Source of the DNA: Neurospora tetraspora
Taxonomy: Eukaryota; Ascomycota; Sordariomycetes; Sordariales; Sordariaceae
DNA length: 64,000 nucleotides
Assembly: GCF_033439725.1 (NCBI RefSeq)
Contig: NW_026944391.1
Coordinates: 1,550,001-1,614,000 of the forward strand
Direction: 5' to 3'
Position numbers and translations under genes: made by a program. Below the pieces are notes generated by a model, which saw only the letters and a program-made list of their open reading frames with translations, ran no database searches and was not told the origin of the DNA. This document shows positions 34,401 through 45,989 of this stretch, one piece after another. Each line of letters opens with the position of its first letter. Position 1 is the stretch's first letter.

Positions 34401-35529
34401 TAAAGGATTATATTATATTTATGGTATATTAAAAAAAGTGATCTCCGACCGAAAGCTATAATTTATATCCGTATTTATAAATAAGATATCTAAATTAACT
34501 GGGATAAAGTAGAAGTTAGCTACCGTAGGATATAATCAAACGGTAAATTAAGTAAAGGTTATAAATATTTATATTAATTAATGCTTTTATCCGTTTGTTA
34601 ATCATTATTAAAATGATTAGTCTAAAGCTATTTTAATTTTAGATATAATATAGAATAATTTTCCGTAAGATAATATAGGCCTATTTCCTTACGAAATTAT
34701 ATCGGACATTGAACAAGGATACCCTTCAATTAATAAGCTTATATTTAAGATTTTAGTATCTTCCGGACGGAGTAATTAATTGGGGAATAAGTATAAAATT
34801 ACGTTTAATATATATATAATTACATTAAATTCGTAAGGGAAATGACGTTGAAAGTATAAAAATAATAAGCAGTTTAGGCTAATAAGAAACGGAGGGAGCC
34901 TAATTTCAAACTAATAAATAAAGTTATTATTATTAAGCAGTTTTAATTTATAATTATTCGATTTAATAATAAGTTCGATTCCCCTAATATTCGTAATTAT
35001 TATAAAATTATTAAGAAAGTAAAGTACTCTTACTATTTAGAATTGCCGAAGGGTTGAAAAGGTGTTAACGTTTTTTATACGGATTATTTATAAACATATA
35101 ATAATAATTTACTCCCGGAATAGGCGTTCGAATATCCTAAATTAATTAATACGAATAAAGACGGTAATTTTGAGTGGGAGGTTAATAAAATTATAGTTTT
35201 TAAAGTAATTAATAGAAAGCTCTTTTATTAAGTAGATTGGAGAGGTTAGGACTTTAATTTAAAATAGTATCCCGCTTTTAATTTTAAATATATACCGAAA
35301 GTATTTTGGGACTTTTATAAAATTAATTTAGATACCCTAGGCTTATTCCGATAGGTAATAAATTGGTTTAATAAAGATATAGAATAGTATAATGACGACG
35401 AATACTCCGAAGCGGAAGGATTAAGGCGTTTACGGCGTATTGTAAGGAAGAAGTAAATATAATTTTATATATTAATTTTGTACAATTATTTGGTAAGATT
35501 CGCAAACGAGTTTTTTGTGTAGGGGAGGG

Positions 35530-35910
35530 TGATATAATAGCGTTGGTAGATTGGGTTTGGGTATTATATACGGATATAGTTTACGAGGATATTGGAATGA
35601 AATATATAGAGGATTTTAGGTATGGTATAGTTTAGGGATGCGAGTTATTTAATTAGTTATATTAAGATAGTTGTAAGGTAGATACTAGTATATATAGGGT
35701 TTACTATGTAGGTAAAAGGGATACGAGTGAAGGGATTGGCTAATAGCGACCTATATGTGGGTCCCGCTATCGCTTGTACGATTAGGGTATTTATTTGGAT
35801 TTGTACGCTTATACTTAGTTCTCTTTCTCTTTTCTTTTCCCTACTTGAAATCTTTTGTTATAAATGGAATTTTAGCTTTTCCTTCGATTTACCTATATTG
35901 TGCCCTTGTA
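35530..35910 (+). repeat. 3' LTR of the chromovirus fossil
   Basis: Aligns along its length with 30063-30441 but is much more AT-shifted. It is preceded by the purine-rich tract AGGGGAGGG. Confidence 0.88.
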
Positions 35911-35915
35911 ATAAT

Positions 35916-38900
35916 TATTAATCAAAACGATACTAAAACGGCGAGCATTATTATTTTAATGGCCGTCCTAACGTACTACCGCCGTTAGGTAAATAAATAT
36001 ATATACAAAAATAATAAAAAACCGGAGGATTTATACGAATTATATAGTATAATCCCTACTAATACGCTTATTTAATCTGGCAAACCTATTAAAAAGGCTA
36101 CGATTAAAAAAGCTGGTATAAAGAAGGGTGTTACCAAAAAAAGTTCTAAAAGAATTGCCGTAAAGAAAGATATTTTTAAGACCGCTATTTAATTTAGCCT
36201 TAAAAAGAATAAAGATATTGATAATAATTTACTAAAAATATATTTAACCGAAAAGGAAGTTAATAAAATAAGGGATATAAACGAATAAGTTTCTCTATGA
36301 AGAAATAACGCGCCGTATCGAAACTATTTTAAATCAACGTACGTAAAAACCTTACTTCGGATAACTGGACTAAAGAATAAATTTAATTCCGCTACGAATT
36401 ACGGATAATTAAAGTAGAGAATACTAAATTCTACTAAATTAGTTATAACGAGGAATAATTCCTACGAAACCGAGATTCCGTAATATAGCGGTAGATTAAA
36501 TTTATATTTAAATATACTATTATCTTCGTATTAATAACGCTTCTTCTAGATTATATTACTAATTTAAATACTTTTATTAAAATAATTTAAAATAATACCG
36601 ATATCCCTATCATAATCCTCAATATTATAAAAGGATAAATTCTAATATAATTAAAGTGCTTTGATCATACCCTTAAAATTTCCGGCTATTAATTTTATAA
36701 TAATACTCTATATTGTATATTTATATCTCTACGAAAAATCGAATAGGAATAGGAGTTTAAATAGTAAACCCTCTTAAACCGTACCTAAACTCTTATTACA
36801 GATACTAGTATAATAATAGCGGTAAATACTATCGATATTATTTCCAATTATAAATATATTTAATTATTTTACGGAATAATTATTACAATTATATTACCGA
36901 ACGGCCTTATAATTTACCTTTCGGCGACTATCCTACTAATAAGAATTAAATACGTGAGATTAGAATATTAATACTTCGCTAATATAATATCGATTCTAAC
37001 TAACGGAATGTTAAAGTAAATTTATATTAATACAATTAGTATTAATGGTAATAGCGACGGCAATAAAGTAGGCCTAAAGGGATTAAAGATAACGTATATT
37101 TACGCTATATAATATTTCGCCTAAGACTATTATATTTAAGAGCTCTTTAGCGTCTATAATGAAATTATAACTATTTTAGTAATATAAATATAGAACTTCC
37201 TAAATTGTAACCTAGGGTTCCCCGCTAATAGTAATATTATTAGCGACGATAATAACGAAATTGCTATAAAGTTCGATATAAAAACTATTAAAATATTAAT
37301 GAAATAAAGTTTTAATAGGGGCTTGATATATACCTTCGCCTAATTTAATTAAAACCTTAATAATTAGCCCCCCGTTGAGTTAGGACGAATAATAGGGTTT
37401 AATTATTTAAAATCGCCCCTCTAAACCTAAATTATCTAATAGTATTTCTAAAAACAAATTATAGCAAAAGCTTATCTTTATTATAATCAATTCCCTTTAA
37501 ATATAATTATAAATAATATTTTTAAGAAGTTTTATTATAATATTAGATTAATATTTTAATAAAACGCTCGTAACTATTTTAAAAAACTATAATTTTATTA
37601 CCCAATTTATCCGCTCCCAATAATCGTAATTAGAGTAAATTATTATTATTACTAATTGGAATTCGTTGTATACGGATATTAATATCCTAGTCCTAAATTC
37701 TAATATTAGTATAATCGGCTTGAACGCACATCGATAATACTATATTAGTATTGGTTTCTCCTTTATATAACATATTCCTACGATTTTATAATATATTAGC
37801 CGCTTATTCCGTATTAGGTAGATAAAACTAGTAGAATAGTATTTTCTTACTATTTATAGAACTATTAATTACTAGTAGGAAAAGCGTATTATACGTAAGG
37901 TTAATATTTCTTTCTTTATGGGGAAATAATACGATTGTTTATTAACGTATTTTACTAGGTATATTCTTTATAATTAGAAATTAGGATTTAGTACGTTAAG
38001 AATTTGTATTTACGGACTATTTTAGTGTATAAAGCTATTAAAGCGTCGATATCCTATAAATTTAATAAGTATTCATAAGTAGCCTCCCTTCTTTAGAGTA
38101 TAAATAATTATTATATTACCCGTATTACCCGAATTGAAAACGTATATTTGTTTATTATTTCTTTATACGCCTAAGACCCTTATAGGTTTGAGGCCAATTT
38201 AATTTATAAACGTCTTTTAAAAATGCTTCTTATTTTCAGGTTAATATTTGTCGAACTTTATTTCCGCGGCTAATTTAACATAGTTTTAATGCTAAAATAA
38301 TTAATTGAAATCGTTTAGTAATTTATTACTTAAATTAAAATTACTTAATAATTAGTCGATTAAATCGGTTTTACTTAATAATTTTTTAAATATATTATAT
38401 AATATTAATAATCGTAAGAGGAAAGGAGGTTATTCTTAATTAATTTAGTAAATATTCTAATCGGAACGGCCAAAAATAACGCTTATAAACGCTTCGTTAT
38501 TTAAAATGGATTTGTAAACGAAATTATTTAGACCGATATTAAAATCGAAAATAATAAATAATTAAATATTTTACGAAGGGGCGATAGTAAATTAGTAACT
38601 CGATATTTAACTTTAATAACGCCATCAATATTTTAGCCCTTACCCTTTAAGTATAGTATCGACGGGGACGAAAATTCATTTGTATTAACCTCTAAATAGC
38701 AGCGTTTAAATGCTAATAATGTTTTGATATATTTAATAAATAAGACCTGGAATTGATACGTTTCTCTATAGAGAAAGAAGGTGATTACCTTAACCTATTT
38801 TTATTATTTATAAGCTTATATAAACGATCCTAAATTAATAGGCAACTTATTTTTATTAAAAGTATGGTAACTATAAATACTAATTTTATTAAGAGTATAG

Positions 38901-39170
38901 TAATTGTAAATACTAATTTTACTACGAAAAAAGTAATTATAAATGTTAAATTTATAGAAATAGATTTCTCTATAAAAAAAGAAAATAATTACCCTAATCT
39001 ACCTTCGTTATTTACGGACCTATTCGGTCAACCCTAAATTAACGAGTGAACCTTTTTAATTAAGTTCGAAGTAACTGAGGGAGCCTATTTTACTCCTAAA
39101 GAAGTGGCCTATTTTACTATTTAAATAATTAAAAAAAATATTTATCTTATTATTAAAGAGAAACTCTATT
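35916..39170. other. RIP-decayed sequence, family not identified
   Basis: No intact ORF. The first ~300 bp after the chromovirus read as a Lys-rich coding relic on the plus strand and may continue the disrupted SNF2-like sequence to its left. The rest is unassigned. Confidence 0.4.
38761..39014. repeat. Direct repeat of 50 bp enclosing a 33-bp tandem duplication
   Basis: A 50-bp unit starting TTTCTCTATA occurs at 38761-38810 and 38965-39014 with RIP-like differences. Between them, 33-bp units starting TTATTAA lie at 38853-38885 and 38886-38918, with a partial third. Confidence 0.7.
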
Positions 39171-40095
39171 TAAACTGTATAGAAACTCTATCGGGCCCGT
39201 ACCCCACTTTTTTTTCTCATACATATCCCTAACCATGCCGTCCCGCCTGCACCCCGCACTGGTCTAGCTCGTACCGCGCCCGCCAAGCTCCTAAATTTCA
39301 AACTATTATACATATCTAGGGGTAGCATAAGCTACTTTCTCTACTACACTAACTAATACTAGCTAGTACTAGCCACCCCCAATCTAACTTAGCAATTTTC
39401 TAGTATATAAGCCTTATTGTATCGCTTTTTCCACTAAACTATATATATTATTACCTCGTCGTATTCAATTAATTTACTACATCGCGCATTGCCAAATATT
39501 GCTAAGTAAACAAAATACTTATATTTAATCGACGGTACGGAATAATACATTACTTTTTAGTGCGTTTATATAATTAACAGTAATATAAATAGCCGATGCA
39601 ATAACCCTACCCGCGGGTAACCGTAGCGCGGATAACCCTCATCCCAATTAAATAAGCGACCCTACCCTAATCGAACCTACCTCTACCTAACCTATAAATA
39701 TCGACAACCCTTAACTTAATCTTTAAAATAACGATTCAAACGAGATTCCTCCTCCTATCGATCTAGTATTTACTATTCAATACGAATCCTTCAATAACCT
39801 TACTAAAGCAGTTAAAAAAATAGGCTAGCGACCAAAATTACCAAATTTTTAAGAAGCGTACAAATAATCTCATTATAGGTTTTAATACTACTAAAACCAA
39901 CTTGAAATACACTACTAGTAAGGCCCGTCCTTCTTTCGCTTACAATTGATTAACTTTAACTACCAAACGGGGATATCCTTAGAAGGGAATTACTAAAGTA
40001 TTAAAAACAAATAATAGGAAATAAACTTTCGAATTCCGTAAAGGTTATAAATAATATAACTATTCCTCTACTAAATAAGTATAAATCTATACGGT
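39171..40095. other. Less-decayed island and unassigned relic
   Basis: 39,170-39,320 is a relatively GC-rich, little-mutated patch (GGGCCCGTACCCCACTT... GCCAAGCTCC) that could be an LTR or element end. 39,540-40,095 looks like a decayed plus-strand coding relic that seems to resume after the small LTR element inserted at 40,096. Confidence 0.4.
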
Positions 40096-41362
40096 TGTTA
40101 TAGGGTTAAGGCCTAGGAGTTTAGCTTAGCTGCCGCCAAGCTAGTTGTATGTAGCTTACTGATAATATAAGCTGATGCGAGCCTTCTAATTAGCTAGACC
40201 CCACTTATTTGCCTACCCTATACTATCTAGGCTCTACCATCCTATATATTATAAAACCCTATTTCGACTACACCCTTCTAGTATAATCTTCCTTCTTACT
40301 TTTCTTATTAAATATAATATTTCAACCTTACGATTATTCGTTGTACTTTAACTCGTACAGATCCGTTATATTATATTTAACCCTCTTTTCAATACCCCTA
40401 TTATTAAATATTTATAAATATTACTAAAAAGTCTCAATAATCTTATTAATATAGTTATTAAAAATACTTTAATAAAATTAGAGGTAGAGGAGCGCTACTA
40501 TATTTAAAAGGAGGGACTTCTAATTAGTGTATTAAAGTATACTATTTACTAATTAAATAAATAAATTATAGAGTAGTACCTTTCGCCGCCTAATTATATT
40601 AATATTTATTTATAATGTAATCGATAGAGGGAATAGGTATTATATTTCTTAAGTATAAGAATTATTAAGGCTATTCCTTAGTAAGGGAATGAAAGGGTAG
40701 CCGATTATTAGTAGGGGAAGTAGAGCGATATAAAGTATTGGGTAATAGCTTTAATTCTAATTATCTCCGTTGTAAATTATTAATATAATATAGTAAAAGA
40801 GGGCCCTAGATTTAAGTAAAGTCTAGAAATATCCTTTGATTTAGTCTTAGTACTAGGCTATAGCGTAATTTTATAAAGGTAGGCGATAGGTATATTATTA
40901 CCAATTCGGGTAGGAAGTAGGTAGTTGTATAGTGTTTATTTGGGGGCTTAATATAGATATTTTTCTTAGTATTAATAATTTCTTCCTTATTTACGAGTAT
41001 TTGGTTTGGGTGCGGCTAATTATTAATTTTAATTATTTTATCGTATTTTTTATTTTATGTAGTAGGCCTAGGGGAGTAGGAGGGTAATATTAAAGGGCTA
41101 AAGCCTAAGAGTTTAATTTAGCTGCCGCTAAGCCGGTTATATACAGCTTACCGATAATATAAGCCGATACTAACCTTCTAATTAGCTAAACCCTACTTAT
41201 TTACCTACCCTATGCCGTCTAGGCTCTACTATCCTATATAGCATAAAACCCTATTTCGACTGCACCCTTCTGGTGCATTCTTCCTTCTTGCTTTCCTTGT
41301 CAAATATAGAATTTCAACCTTACGACTGTTCGTTGTGCTTTAACTCGTGCAGACCCGTTACA
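40096..41362 (+). mobile_element. Small non-autonomous LTR element (TRIM-like) fossil
   Basis: Two direct repeats, 40096-40380 and 41088-41362, bound a ~707-bp interior with no recognisable gag or pol. The left end is TGTTATAGGG and the right end CCGTTACA. Flanking pentamers are ACGGT (40091-40095) and ACGGC (41363-41367), consistent with a 5-bp target duplication altered by one C-to-T change. A purine-rich tract (AGGGGAGTAGGAGGG) lies just before the 3' LTR. Size and lack of genes fit a TRIM. It is RIP-decayed, the 5' LTR more strongly than the 3' LTR. It is inserted in another decayed, plus-oriented relic. Confidence 0.75.
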
Positions 41363-41367
41363 ACGGC

Positions 41368-41590
41368 GTTCAAAATAGAGTATAAAATATATATCGCCCA
41401 ATTCCTATATCGCCCGATAGTATACAATCGCGACATTATAAAAGACTTACGCAACTACTTCCTAAAGGTTTATTTTACTACCAAACAACTAAAGAACTTT
41501 CGGTATACTCTTAAGAGATAATTTAATAATAGATATAACCCCTTCTAACTTATAATAAAGTTATTTAAAGAAAGGAGGGTCTACTTTAAG
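41368..41590 (+). other. End of a decayed coding relic
   Basis: A short open stretch to a stop at 41521 reads ...RDIIKDLRNYFLKVYFTTKQ..., continuing the relic interrupted by the TRIM-like element. Gag-like or ORF1-like by character, not identified. Confidence 0.35.
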
Positions 41591-43528
41591 GTTAATTAAG
41601 TAAAGAATTCTAGTCAAAACACGTTTTCCTTTTAATTAAAGTGGTAATATTAATACTATAAATAAATTATAAAATTAGAGTAAATTTTAATTTAATTTAG
41701 GTAGGTTTTGTGCAAATAGGGTATTAAATTATAATAAATATAGCCGGCTAAACGATTTTTAATATATAGAAATTTATTACGGTCGGTTAGGTAATAATTA
41801 ACGTTAATTTCAAACTTATTTTAAACTAAATTTTACTAGGCTTTAAAAAAATATTATCTTCCTTATCTTAATTATAATATTTAGTAGAGTTAACTTATTT
41901 AGTACTACGCTAGTAGAAATCAAAACGCTTTCTATTATTTAAATTAGGGGGTAAAGCCGAAAAACGGGTAGAAACCTAAAAAGGAGCCTTACTAATATCC
42001 TTCTTAATACTAAGAAATACTATTTCTTTAACCTTTCCCTCATTTTTATTTTTAATTACTCCTTTACTAATATTTAAATCGGTAATAAAATCTTTCAATC
42101 TTTTAATAGTATCCTCCTTTTCTATAAAGGAATACTTCAATTATTAGATTATAGTAGGGGTAGTAGCGCCGTAATAATCGGCCAAAGTAGGGACTTAATT
42201 GTAAATAGTTTTAAATTTAATATTTAAGTAAAAGACGAGACGATAAAATTCTAATACCTACTCCTTCTCTACTATATTTATGATAGATAATAATTTAAAG
42301 TCTTAACATATAATTTAGGGATTTCTATAATATAATTTAACGAACTTTTCTTTAATCAAGTAATTAAAAAACGGGAGGTTAGAAGGGAATAATACTTAAA
42401 AGGGGACGCTAAGAACGGAATCGCGGATAAACAATTTAATAAATTTTTGTATTTTCTATTTCAAATTATTAATAACCTTATACTTAATTAAGCGAGCGTC
42501 CAAGGTCTTAATATCATCAACCGGCGTTATAATATATTAATCGAATAAATTAAGGGATAATTCCAATTCTTTATCGTCTTCTTTTATATTAGCAACCGTA
42601 TCAGCTAATACTTCGTCGGATTATTTCAATTAATAATATATATAATATAGGGACTTCTTACGAAAGATCGTAAATTTACCGCAAAAGCGTTCCTTATTAG
42701 AGTAAAGGCTATTATAGCGCTCCTTATTAAAATATATAACTTTACACGTATTATCTTTAATAATAAAATTAATAATTTAATATTTAAGAATAGGCCTCTC
42801 ATTATTAACGACAACTTGTTTCTTAAACTTCGGTTTAATAACTATATCCTCTTTTTGTAAAGGGTCGGGATTAAAAAAGTTAGGGCCTTCTTCTCCATTA
42901 CTATCTTCGCCCTCTTCGCTAAAGAAATCGTCGTTCGAAACGTTATTATTATAACAATCGTCGTTATAATTCTTAATCCACTCAATACTTTTATAATTAC
43001 TGACGCTATTACGTATTTAACGTAGTAGTACTATCGTATTATTATTATAAATATTCGGTACCTCGAATTCTTATAATAGATTTTTCTAATTTCGTATTCG
43101 GTTTAGGATTTAACCTTCCTAAATAATTGTTAAATTAATCTAAAATAACATAAGGGTATAATATAGGTAAATTGAAGGCAAAGCTAAGATTCTATTTATA
43201 ATCGAAGATTTTAAATAAGGAAAAGAAAAGAGGAAGAGAACTAAGTATAAGTGTATAGACTTAAATAAATACTTTAGTCGTATAAGCAATAGCGGGACCT
43301 ATATGCGGGTCGTTATTAGCCAATCCCTTTATTTATATCCCCTTTACCTATATAGTAAACCCTATACGTACTAGGATCTACCCTATAGCTAGTCTTGGCA
43401 TACCCAATTGAAGGGCTTACATCCTCTAAGTCGTGCTATGCCCAGAATCCTCCATGCATCTCATTCCAGCACCCTCTCAAGCTACCTTCGTACATAGCAC
43501 CCAGACCCAGTCCGCCAGCGCCGTCACA
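41590..43528 (-). mobile_element. Second chromovirus copy, 5' fragment, opposite orientation (fossil)
   Basis: On the minus strand this matches the LTR and gag part of the element at 30,063-32,6xx in the same order. Its LTR is 43149-43528 (start TGTGACGG at the right edge). Homology ends near 41.59 kb and no second LTR is seen. It lacks the solo LTR found in the first copy. Broken by RIP at many places, with the outermost ~150 bp of the LTR nearly unmutated. Confidence 0.8.
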
Positions 43529-45242
43529 ATTAGTATCTAATCGTAATACTAAATAAATACCTTTCTAATTAAATTATATTCGATTTTACGTATACAATTC
43601 TTTACTATATAATCATTCATCTTTATTTAACCCTAAAATTGAAATTAAGATATAAAAGAGGAATTTATTAACGCTTTATCCTATTTTTATAAATAATAAT
43701 TAGATCCTATCCTTATTATATTATAATTTAACCAATCTATTAATAAATTCGCTCGATATTCGAATTTAATACTATACTTTATCTATATCTATTCGTATAC
43801 TATAAAATAACGATTGGGTCTTATATTCTTACCCGTTAATTAATTTTTATATATTAATAATAAGTACCTTATATTAAATACTTTTTTGTATTTCGTATAT
43901 ATAAATAGAAATTAAATATTTAATATTTCTACGTAAAGAATCATACTAAATTTAAAATCTATATATTAAAGTTTCCTCTATAAATAAATATTTACCGGTA
44001 AACGTTTTACTATTTATTATTTTAATAGATAGTTTTTTAAAATATTTAAATTTAGAATATACTTTATAATTTTCTTTTTAAATATAAAAAAAACAATATA
44101 TAATTCGAATTAGTAGCTTCTAAAAAATATAACCTATATAAATATTAATTGTATTATAATATTAAATCTTATAATATAATCGCTAACCAGGTTGATATAA
44201 AGTCTAAATAGTATTATGTTAAAAATTTAAGGCCGGTACAAATAATTAAACGAATAAAATTAAATTTATTCCAATCTTATCCAAAATTAATTTATACTAT
44301 AAATTTCATCTAATATTTTACCCCTCTTAATGGATACGTACAATATAATACAAATAGCATAATTACATATTCGTATTTATTAATTTAATAAAATGAATAA
44401 TTGTTACATTAATTAGAATTTTTCTTTTTAATTTTTTTTTCTTTAATTCTTCTTTAACTATTTAACTATTTATTAATTTACTCCTGTCTACCCCCCGCCG
44501 CTCCTCCGAAATCCATCGAAATTAATTAGAAACTTATTGATAATTTATTTTGTATAATAACGCCCGCTTACTATAAATTTACAATTTCTAATGTATATAA
44601 AAAATATCTAAATAGCGATTAAAAACCCGCCAAACCCAAGGATAAAGGTAAACGCTAGGCTATAATACCCCCTTTAGAGACTAATAAATATATAAATATT
44701 AAAACCAATCGTTAATTCATCCCTAATTCATCTTTAATTTATCCTTACTAGCTACCTTGTAGGGCGTATATATAATCGCCCCTAGTAAAATCTTTTACCG
44801 TTAGAAAAAGCCTAAACCAAATCGTAATAGCGCGGATATTTAATACAATTTTAACATAAATAATATTTAAAAATTATCAACATCAATTTATTAATTAATC
44901 TTTAACTAATTTAAATTATATATACTACCTACAGCAATCTTATTAAATATTTGAAAAGTATCTACAATATTTCTAAAAAGCATTTATTTAACGTTTTAAT
45001 TAGAAGTATTAAACTTAAAGTTTATGTAGTTACTATTAATATATAACATATCGCTAATTAATCTATAGATAATTTAAAACTAATTACAGATAAATTTAGG
45101 ATAGTATAAGGATTTTATAGTTTTTATAATCTCCGGTTAGGCTATAACTATCCTTATCCCTAATAGGATTTTATAACCAATTATTCCTAAAAAATATAAG
45201 GTAACGGTTATCGACGAAGAATTGGACCTATTAGACTCACCG
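43529..45242. other. RIP-decayed sequence, family not identified
   Basis: No intact ORF or terminal repeat was recognised. A short GC-richer patch (CCCCCCGCCGCTCCTCC) lies near 44,490-44,510. Confidence 0.45.
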
Positions 45243-45605
45243 TCAATCGAGGAGGAGGAACAGCAAGAAGTATAAGAGGAGGAATAGTAAGAAATATAGG
45301 AAGAAGAGTAGTAAGAAGTATAAGAGGAGGAATAGGAGGAAGAGTAGGAGGAAGAATAAAAAGAAAAATAGGAAGAAGAATAGGAAGAGGAGTAGGAAGA
45401 AGAATAAGAGGAGGAATAGGAAGAAGAATAGGAAGAAGAGTAAGAAGAAGAGTAGGAGGAAGAATAGGAGGAAGAATAAGAAGAAGTATAGGAGGAAGAG
45501 CAATAGGAAATATAAAAGGAAGAATAGGAGGAGGAATAGTAGGAAGTATAGAAGGAAGAGTAATAAAAAATATAGGAAAAGGAATAATAGGAAGTATAAG
45601 AGAAA
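45243..45605 (+). repeat. 360-bp purine-rich tandem repeat, decayed Glu/Gln-rich coding sequence
   Basis: The plus strand is almost purely A and G with regularly spaced T in TAG, TAA and TAT triplets. A ~24-nt period is visible (units like GAGGAGGAACAGCAAGAAGT). Reading the T-containing triplets as former CAG, CAA or TAC codons gives repeats of EEEQQEVQ type, so this was probably a Glu/Gln-rich repeat whose glutamine codons were converted to stops by C-to-T change on the coding strand. The open minus-strand frame (Ser/Tyr repeats) is its shadow. Confidence 0.7.
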
Positions 45606-45989
45606 AGGAACGAAAAGGAAACGGATATAGAGGAAGGCAATTTTATAGAAGTCCCCTTTTAGAAGAACGGTAATATAAATATTTTAAATTTATTTTGAAT
45701 AAATCGTTAATCTATCCCTAATCTCTCTATCCTTATAGCTCACCGGACGCTAAAAAATCCGGGTAGGGTGTTAGTGCTTTTCGCGGGCGGTCCCTATACA
45801 AAGCCCCGCACGCACTAATATCTCGCTATTGCACGGACCGTTTTTCCCGCAAACTATCCGTAAAAAGAATTATTAGGCCTAATATTTATTATACAATTAT
45901 TATTAAGGATTACTATCGATACGTACGCATTGCGTAAAATTTCTTTTCTATTCTACTAAATATTGTAAATCGAATATTACGCCGCGCCT
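45606..45989. other. Upstream of the Helitron relic, with a GC-richer patch
   Basis: 45,730-45,870 is less decayed and contains imperfect inverted pieces (TTAGTGCTTTTCGCGGGCGG and CCCCGCACGCACTAA). It may hold the 5' terminus of the Helitron, but I cannot place the TC end. Confidence 0.35.

Larger units (their letters stand above)
30063..35910 (+). mobile_element. Ty3/gypsy chromovirus fossil with both LTRs
   Basis: A 5.85-kb LTR element bounded by 5-bp target duplications ATAAT (30058-30062 and 35911-35915). LTRs: 30063-30441 and 35530-35910. Order of recognisable parts on the plus strand: gag with a CCHC knuckle-like region near 32.95 kb, protease-like region near 33.3 kb, integrase-like regions at about 34.1-34.7 kb and a chromodomain-like end near 35.15-35.35 kb. 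A purine-rich tract precedes the 3' LTR. It is broken throughout by RIP with very many stops and cannot be dated from LTR divergence because RIP inflates it. A younger solo LTR sits inside it. The left flank is the SNF2-like relic. Confidence 0.88.

Noticed and set aside
45243-45605. CRISPR-like regular repeat
   Set aside because: No spacers, a fungal genome, and the periodicity is explained by a repeat-coding sequence.
45137-45640. Minus-strand frame encoding Ser/Tyr repeats
   Set aside because: It is the complement of the decayed Glu/Gln-rich repeat; the long openness comes from stops on that strand being impossible in a purine/pyrimidine-biased repeat.
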